Source: Nepenthes gracilis (Eukaryota > Streptophyta > Magnoliopsida > Caryophyllales > Nepenthaceae). From it: a stretch of 64,000 nucleotides of DNA. The notes beneath the pieces were generated by a model. That model was not told the origin of the DNA and searched no databases. It worked only from the letters and a program-made list of their open reading frames with translations. The stretch covers positions 4,872,627-4,936,626 of the forward strand of contig BSYO01000035.1 of NCBI GenBank assembly GCA_033239525.1, read 5' to 3'. Position 1 is the stretch's first letter, and each line of letters opens with the position of its first letter. This document shows positions 57,701-64,000 of the stretch, piece by piece. The translations under genes were made by a program, and so were the position numbers.

Positions 57701-60191
57701 ATCCCATCAGAGTAAAGGGTTGGATACTATGTAGGGATTCAAATGAAATCTGATTGCAACTTCATCTGTTGGTGAGTTAGTTTCATTTTGAGTTGGGTTT
57801 ATATTATTGTATCAGAGTGCGCAGCGGATGCGCATTAGGTCTTTGTTTATGTATGAACAGTTGGATTGGTATGTATAATGGACGTGTATATATTGAGTTT
57901 GTTCCTCCCTTATGACTTAGGGTAGCTGGTCAATTGGTATATTATCCGGATGGTTATTCGATAAGGTCCTATAAAGAGTTTGAGTCTGTTTCTTATTATT
58001 ATTCAGATGCTTTGAAATTTTATGGAATGTCTGGTTTGTCACACTTGGGTTGAGATTTATTTATATGTTATTTAGGATTTTATTGATTTATTGTCTAGAC
58101 CTGCTTTGATTCGGATTCGTGACACTTCATGTGCCTTAGTAAAGATTTAATTCATTAAGGGTTATTAAAGGCTATATAATTTAATTTACAGATAGAGTTT
58201 ATATTACATATTCTATGATGGGAGGCATATGAAAAAGTTTCAAGAAGAATATTAAGGGTCCCTATTCTACCATATAAATTTGAGATATATATTCCATCAA
58301 CATATCCACAAGAAAGGTTAGGAATACGATAGAAGATTCCTTCGTGTACCTTAATAAGGATTTAATTCATTAAGGATGATTTAGACTGAACTCTTTGAGA
58401 TGGAACTTTGGACTCGATGAGGTATTGGTTACTTGCCCTATTGAGAGTATCTCTTCACCAAACAAATAGACAAATAGGCAATCAGATAGATGGATTATGG
58501 CTTCCTTACTATCAGCAAGCTCCCATAGACGATGAACTGTTTTCAAATTCATTCGATTTGCAGCTGTATCATCTAGAGTGCAAAATTCCTTAAGGTTATA
58601 TATTTCAATTTAGAGATTGAGATTATATTATATATTTCATGATGGGTGGAATATGAAAAGGCTTCAAGAAGAATAACAAGAGTCCTTATTCTACCTTATA
58701 AATTTGAGACATGTATATTCCGTCAGCATAGCCACAAGAAAAGTTAGGAATATGCTAGAAGACTCCAGTTGATTTACTCACTTATTTTCAATTTCAGCCT
58801 CAAAGGATGCTTGAATAAATATGATTGGATTTACGTTTGATTTATTTTCTGCTGCACATGTCATGTTCATATTTGATTATGCCACTGGATACATACTAAA
58901 GGCATCAAGTAGCATTAAGTAAAACTCTGAAACTGCATTACTGGGCAGACCATGCATTGACAGAGCTTAAATTTTCAGTTACCTTTGCGGCCACAGCCGT
59001 TTCTCTAGCAGTTGGCCGATGAATGAGATCCATGAGCTCCTCTCCGGTTTTAGATTTTTGCATTTCCCTAAAAGACTTCTTATTCAACAATGCTTCAAGA
59101 TCCTTCATAACATCCTCCTCTGTCTTCTGCTTTGCTGATGCTGCGTTCGACCCGCCCATTACTGGATTTGGACCAAATGGTGGTCTATGCGGCGGCGGTA
59201 TGCCCATTCCGCGAGGCATTCCTAACATTCCCATTCCTCTGGTGCTGCCTCTTGGCCCTTGCCCAGGAAATATTGGCGGCATACCGGACAAATGCGGGTC
59301 CCCTGGCCCAAGACCCCAGATTTCCGGCAAAAGGGGTCTTGGAATTGGTGCTGCCATGCCAAAAATGGCTCCATTGACATCTTCCCGGGCACCAGCACCG
59401 ATGTTTCCGCTGACTTGAGGCTGATTGGCGTCGATCAAGCTCGATTCGAGCTGCTGTGGATGTTGAGAACTCTCAGGCAACTCCTTAACAAGTCTCGTAC
59501 GGTCGATATTCATCACCATAACCCTCGACTTCCCACTCACCACGAACTCCTCCAACTCAACTCCCCCATTCTCCTCAGCCATGGATCTCAAGGCCATCTC
59601 CACAGCGAGTATCGTCCCCGACTCCCCTCCTACCTCCCTCAGCGCCGCCTTTTCCGCCGCCGTCACCTTCTGATCGTTCTCCAGCTTCCTCAGCACAGTC
59701 GATGAATCGATCGGCGAAAAGGGCACCCTCTCCAGTAAGCACACTGCCACCATCGACCGCACCACCGATAATGGGCTTCCACTGTCATCAATCGCGAACT
59801 TTTCGCAATCCGTTCGACGATTAGACGCCGCTGCTTCGGAGCTCGGTTTCGCCTGGTTCGGCTTCGGATGAGCTGGCTTCGAATCGGCGGAGCGATGGTT
59901 GGTGCAGTGATTTTCGGGAGGCATTTTGAGGGGACGGGCTGTACTAGGGACAGGGTTAGTGTCCGTAGGATATGAGAGAGGTGTGAAGGAGCGATGATTG
60001 AAGGCGGATATAACCTGGAGAGAGAGATTTAGGGAAGAGACGAGGTCGGGTACTAGGGTTTGGAGTGACGCGATTAACTCCTCCTGGTCGTTGCAGCGAG
60101 CTTCGATTCGAGTCTCGAGCTGTTGACGCATCTCCTCCACGGTGGCAATGGCTGTGTCATCGTCGGAGATGGCATCTTCTTGTGTTTCCAT
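45703..60191 (-). CDS. MTA: MTA, METTL3-type mRNA N6-adenosine methyltransferase
   Basis: Catalytic subunit of the nuclear m6A writer; it transfers methyl from S-adenosylmethionine to adenosines in mRNA with the METTL14-type partner (MTB). Seven exons join in phase to 774 codons plus stop: 60191-58983, 55392-55294, 54434-54351, 53994-53639, 49359-49143, 48124-48045, 45982-45703. Start chosen at [12 protein letters not shown] by likeness to the plant MTA N-terminus; an upstream in-frame ATG at 60,272 exists. Seen: helical N-terminal region with [19 protein letters not shown], Gly/Pro/Met-rich linker, CCCH zinc-finger region at 416-470 ([28 protein letters not shown]), DPPW active site at 535-538, [49 protein letters not shown], and a Pro-rich tail. 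Very close to known plant MTA throughout. Introns carry several transposon insertions, but no exon is damaged. Confidence 0.95.
46300..47960 (+). repeat. Tandem array, 160-192 bp unit, about nine copies
   Basis: Anchor CATTTTAGGGTGAG-like sites occur with the TAG at 46,601, 46,781, 46,960, 47,122, 47,282, 47,474 (altered), 47,666 and 47,849, with a decayed unit before the first. Each unit also has GATG-ATGA-ATC-CATCCAT-TATAAAAACTAA and ATAGATGGATAGATG blocks. The array fills most of MTA intron 6, between exons ending at 48,045 and starting at 45,982. Short open frames inside it are repeat translations. Confidence 0.8.
48880..49105 (-). repeat. Dispersed GATATAT-type repeat (MTA intron 5)
   Basis: Minus-orientation copy: the plus strand ends ATTAGTATCAAGGGGCCGAT followed by ACTGATATATACC, the complement of the family's left end. 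It lies about 40 bp from MTA exon 5. Confidence 0.55.
49820..50852 (-). repeat. Solo LTR, gypsy type (1,033 bp)
   Basis: TG..CA ends (plus strand TGATGCGGCC..GTACCCATCA), flanked by TATAT on both sides (49,815-49,819 and 50,853-50,857). On the minus strand it begins TGATGGGTACG, like the Tat LTR start, and carries the GAGCGTCGGAGTG block near its 3' end, which fixes the orientation. No internal region. In MTA intron 4. Confidence 0.75.
51183..52073 (-). repeat. Solo LTR, gypsy type (891 bp)
   Basis: Plus-strand ends TGTTGCGTCC and GGACCCAACA, flanked by GAAAC on both sides (51,178-51,182 and 52,074-52,078). It shares 'ATCCCACCAAAAACACTCCG' followed by 'ACGCTCAA' with the LTR at 49,820-50,852, so related and in the same orientation. 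In MTA intron 4. Confidence 0.82.
53330..53568 (+). repeat. Dispersed GATATAT-type repeat (MTA intron 4)
   Basis: Full copy: starts TAAATATCGTCCGATATGTA and ends GATATTAATATTTTCATCC. It shares 'gatgatatattgaccaata' and 'gatatatcggataatgatac' blocks with the copies at 232 and 33,312. It ends about 70 bp downstream of the MTA exon 4 donor. Confidence 0.6.
56127..58124 (+). repeat. Solo LTR, about 2 kb, Tekay/Del-like
   Basis: Starts TGTAATACCCGG and ends GATTCGTGACA, with CTTCA on both sides (56,122-56,126 and 58,125-58,129). TATA-like GCTATTTAAAGGG near 56,356, then a GA-rich tract at 56,400-56,460. Such start and end sequences are usual in plant chromovirus-type gypsy LTRs. No coding frame. 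In MTA intron 1. Confidence 0.8.
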
Positions 60192-63173
60192 GGGCTTTTC
60201 TCTTTCTCTCCCTGACTTCGCCTCCGACCACGATTCGCCGCCGTCTACCTTCAGCAACATGCCTACGAGCACAAAAGAACAGTAAATTCTGCGGCCACGA
60301 ACAGCTATTTAGTTTTTCAACGTTTTGGGATGTTATTTACTTATTCATTATTTTAGATTTGTTTTATTTAAAATAAGGGAAGATGGATATTATTAGTAAT
60401 ATTTTATTAAAAAAATACTATTAATGCTTATCCAAATTAAAATTTAGAAGAAGTAGGAGCAATGATTTTTTTCTTAAATTCCTTTATGGGAGGATTGGTA
60501 GAGTATTTATAAATAAGTCAAAAAAAAAAGTAATTAAATATGTGGATAGTTATTGACTGATTATCTGAGATTAAAAAGTAGATATAAGTTCTTGATTTGT
60601 GCTGGATGATGTTGAATTGTCCGATTAACTTTTATTTATTTGGGGATACGAGTCGCTACTATGAACAAACAATAATTACAAATATTGAGGTAAGATACAA
60701 TTTTTACGTAGAAAACTCTACTTAGAATGTGGAAGAAAAATTACAGGACGATTCGTTCAAAAATATATCTATTAGGTAATATTTTGGTTACATAAATTCA
60801 AATAATATAAGAATTTAGTATCTTATATCCATTAAATCGAGTAACAATGAGTGCATAACGAAATAATAGAAAATAACTAATAAAATATTTTTCTTAATTC
60901 TAAAAATAGCGTACCTAGGGTTGGTAAATGTTAGAATCCGATTCGAAATTCAATCGAATACTTAAATTTTCTTTTTCTCACTTTTCTCTTTCTTTTTTTT
61001 TTCCCCTTTTTTCACTAATAGCATCATCTGGTTTGAAGAATACAAGTAGTTCACCCAAAATGCGTCTACACATTTTAATGCCATGAGCTTCCCTTGAGCA
61101 CATGTCAGGTGCACCTCGAGTGCGGGTGCTACTGGGAATGACTCTTCGAGTATCCTTTTATGAATCAGCGTCTCAGATGCCCCTTGAGTGCGCATCGATC
61201 CCTTTCCTCTAGAATTGATACTTTAAGCCTTGGTCATGGGCGTTTCACACACGCTAAAAATCTCACGTTTATATCATCAATCGTTACATCAAATAAGTAT
61301 AGTTCTATGCAATAGTGACTCATAATCCAACAAAACATTCTTTTTAGACATTAAATGACACGATACATCGACAAACCAGCTGTTAATCAAATCGGTGACA
61401 TATGATATTTGCTCATGTATGTGCTAATGTGTCTATTTGTTTAGGTCGAGTGTCGACCGACTTTATCCCCTTATATCTGTTGAGATGTTTGGTACTGATG
61501 GTCGAATTTGGCTTGTTCGATCCTAATTTGTCGGGATTTATTGTCTCAATCTTGTTAATGCTTTTATCGGGGCCGTGATTCATATGGTCTCAATAACATT
61601 ACATTTTTTTTTCTTTTTATTGTAAAAAATGGGGAAAAAAAAAGTAAATAATATTTTCTAGAAAAAAAAAGGAAGCCGTCAATTATCAAATTTATAGGGG
61701 GGGAGCTTAATGTTCTATTAATTTGAAAATCTATTTGATTTTAAAAATCAGAAAAAAAAATGATTTTTAATACCCTTTGGTCCATATTTATTATTAAAAT
61801 TAAGAGTTTTTTACCAGTAAAATAAAATAAAATAAAATACCTTATTTCGTTCTCCCCTCTCTATACATAATCAATATTTTGAAATATTTATTTATTTATC
61901 ATCTATAAATTCAAAGTTATTTGTTATTATTGCCCATTATCACTATTTATTTTATTCATACTTATACAGATATTAAGCAATCAAATAATACGTCTTAAAA
62001 TTACAATAGTAGAGATTATTATATAACGATGAATGAGTAAACTCATATTATAAATAATGACAAAAAAATAATAAAATTTATAAACATTTAAATATTATAT
62101 ATATAATAAACAAGATAGAATGTGTCGAGTATAGTATCGATTGGACATGCTTAATCTATCAGCCTAATGAGTTTATAGTTAAAAAGTTTAAGATAACAAG
62201 AAATGAGCGAGTGGCATGTATCTCAATAGGCCCAAACTCAGAGAATGCAACGTTTTATTGTGACCTAACTCTACATAGGATAAGTCAGGATCCAACAAAT
62301 AGTCAAACAGTTGTTAATCAGAATATAATTCGATTTGAATTAGATGCTTGAATAGTGTTCTCTCCAGATTTCAACCAAGTAATTCATCGACTCTGTGATT
62401 AGCCTAGGTAAGGGTTTTCAGACCAATAAATATCATTTGCCAACTATCAATTTAATTAGAAGGCATCAATCGCTTCCAATTAACCCTACAACTGAAATGT
62501 GTACAATGACGATTGAACAGATCAGTTTTTTATGAATTTTAATTTCTTCAAATTTTTTATTTTTAATTATGGTATATAAGATTCAAATTGAACAGTTCAA
62601 AAAGTATATTTGAATTTTTTTGAATCAAATCCGAATTCTAATTACGTGTTATGAACCTAGACCAAAAAGGGTAATAATTATGATTCATAAAATAAATCCT
62701 CGACCAAAAAGGGGTCACTTGACTACAATACTCAATACCGGATCAAACCTGATAAAAAATATCAAAACTACTATTAATAATAATGATATTAAATATTATA
62801 GGATCTCTCCGTACTAGCTATCTGAATATTAAATATTAGTTATAACCTACTAGACAATTCAGAAGAAAAAATGACAATCTCGATATCACAAAATTATACG
62901 ATCGGTCTAGCATAAACCAAAAATGTCATAATCCAAATATTTAAATAATCTAATCTTGCCTCTATCAAAATATAATGCACTAACATCAACCTATGTATGA
63001 TCTTTTTCTTACAAAAAATACAACAAAATAAAGATATAGGTCAAGCTATAAATCTAATAATCACAATACATAAATAAAATCTCTATAAGTATTTTCATTT
63101 GAGCTATCTACAAGTTATTTATAACTCTCTAATTTAAAAGGGTCAGGAATAATATAATTATGTCTCGAATGTT

Positions 63174-63176
<3 letters not shown>
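60192..63176. other. Upstream of MTA; no gene seen
   Basis: 60,192 to about 60,400 should hold the MTA 5' UTR and core promoter; I see no certain TATA box. Beyond this the sequence is AT-rich, with an (AAAAT)n stretch near 61,819-61,840. No RNA gene or coding similarity recognised. Confidence 0.5.
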
Positions 63177-63180
<4 letters not shown>

Positions 63181-63227
<47 letters not shown>

Positions 63228-64000
63228 AAAATAGTATGTCCATAAATCAGATAAAGATAACAAAACCAATAAAACCTGTACAAAATTTCACATAAGCCAA
63301 AGATCCAAATATATTGATATAACAAATCAAAATTTTGAAACATGGTTTTATATGTAAAGTTCAAAATCTAAATGGAAACATCATATAGTCCAGATATACG
63401 AAACTATACAAAATCTGATATTATAAATCCAAATAGCGATCAAAATCTGCAAGTCTCAAATCAAACGTGTTTAATATCAAATCAAATGTAGGTAAATATA
63501 TCAAAAATCTAAAAATGCTAAATTAGAGAACCAGATATCAAAAGACTAATTTTGAATAAGGGTTACATATACCATCGATAATTTTAGAGTAAATCACTAC
63601 TATTTTGACCCATAGACAAGCCGTCTATATATTTGTCATTACAAATATGATTAAATATCACTTTCTTTTACTATTTGTATGTAATAAGTATAGTTCTTAA
63701 ATTTATCTGAATATATCAGGATAATCAAATATATTAGTTTTATTCAATTCTTTATAATATTTTAAATAAAATATCAAATTGATGGATTTTATAATGATTA
63801 TTCAAAACTTTTTCTCTCAAACAAAAAAATATAAAACTTTCACCCTAGAAAATTATAAATATAAAATTTTTTACCTTATAAAAAATTACAAATGTCAAAG
63901 TAATAGCAAAATATAGTTTGATCTAAGTATGCTTACGGAATAACACATATAAGACTCAAATACAAATTTTTATGACTTTTTCCTTTGTAAATATTTTACA
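63181..64000. repeat. (AT)n microsatellite and AT-rich end of window
   Basis: A pure (AT)n tract occupies 63,181-63,224. The remaining sequence to 64,000 resembles, in the minus direction, the T-rich 'gatttgtatttgaac'-style composition of the LTR at 56,127-58,124, but I cannot set boundaries or claim homology. Confidence 0.4.

Noticed and set aside
58370..58593. Short open frames near 58.4 kb
   Set aside because: They lie in MTA intron 1 next to a solo LTR and have no recognisable protein motif.
59023..59705. Plus-strand open frames opposite MTA exon 1
   Set aside because: Proline/arginine-rich antisense shadows of a well-supported MTA exon.

Overview
This window is nuclear DNA of a flowering plant. 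It holds three plant housekeeping or epigenetic genes, all on the minus strand, with GT-AG introns, very AT-rich spacers and a dense load of LTR retrotransposons and MITE-like repeats. I cannot name the species.

Layout. (1) 1-1,922: intergenic, with two copies of a dispersed GATATATCGATAT-type repeat. (2) 1,923 to about 17,785: a decayed Ty1/copia element (diverged LTRs at 1,923 and 17,221; gag, integrase and RT remnants at 14.7-17.2 kb). Nested inside it is a nearly complete but dead Ty3/gypsy element of the Tat lineage (3,589-13,705), bounded by an exact AATAG target-site duplication. The Tat element has PR-RT-RNaseH-second RNaseH-integrase order and a long antisense gene between pol and the 3' LTR. 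(3) About 17.9-19.65 kb: a second gypsy gag relic split by a hAT-like non-autonomous element. (4) 20,100-23,287: a SUVH5/6-type histone H3K9 methyltransferase whose reading frame shifts once near 22.15 kb. (5) About 25.1-28.0 kb: LTR-like and MITE-like repeats and snRNA-promoter-like repeats. (6) 28,090-40,371: a 15-exon CDC7-like serine/threonine kinase; its 477-base exon is a CDC7-type kinase insert and its DFG motif reads DFN. (7) About 40.8-45.3 kb: MITE, tandem repeats, a perfect snRNA-type USE/TATA pair and a solo LTR. (8) 45,703-60,191: the 7-exon MTA gene (METTL3-type mRNA m6A methyltransferase), whose introns hold three solo LTRs, a MITE-like element and a 160-190 bp tandem array. (9) 60,192-64,000: AT-rich sequence with no gene that I can support.

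The three genes are not an operon. They act separately in H3K9 methylation, S-phase/replication kinase signalling and mRNA m6A methylation. Both multi-exon models join in phase at every junction (988 and 774 codons plus stop), so they are well supported although made by eye. The transposon relics are described from recognisable protein motifs and terminal duplications. I found no wholly new system. The best leads are the frame break in the SUVH gene, the DFN kinase, the antisense gene of the Tat element, the nested insertions dated by order, and repeats carrying an snRNA-type promoter.
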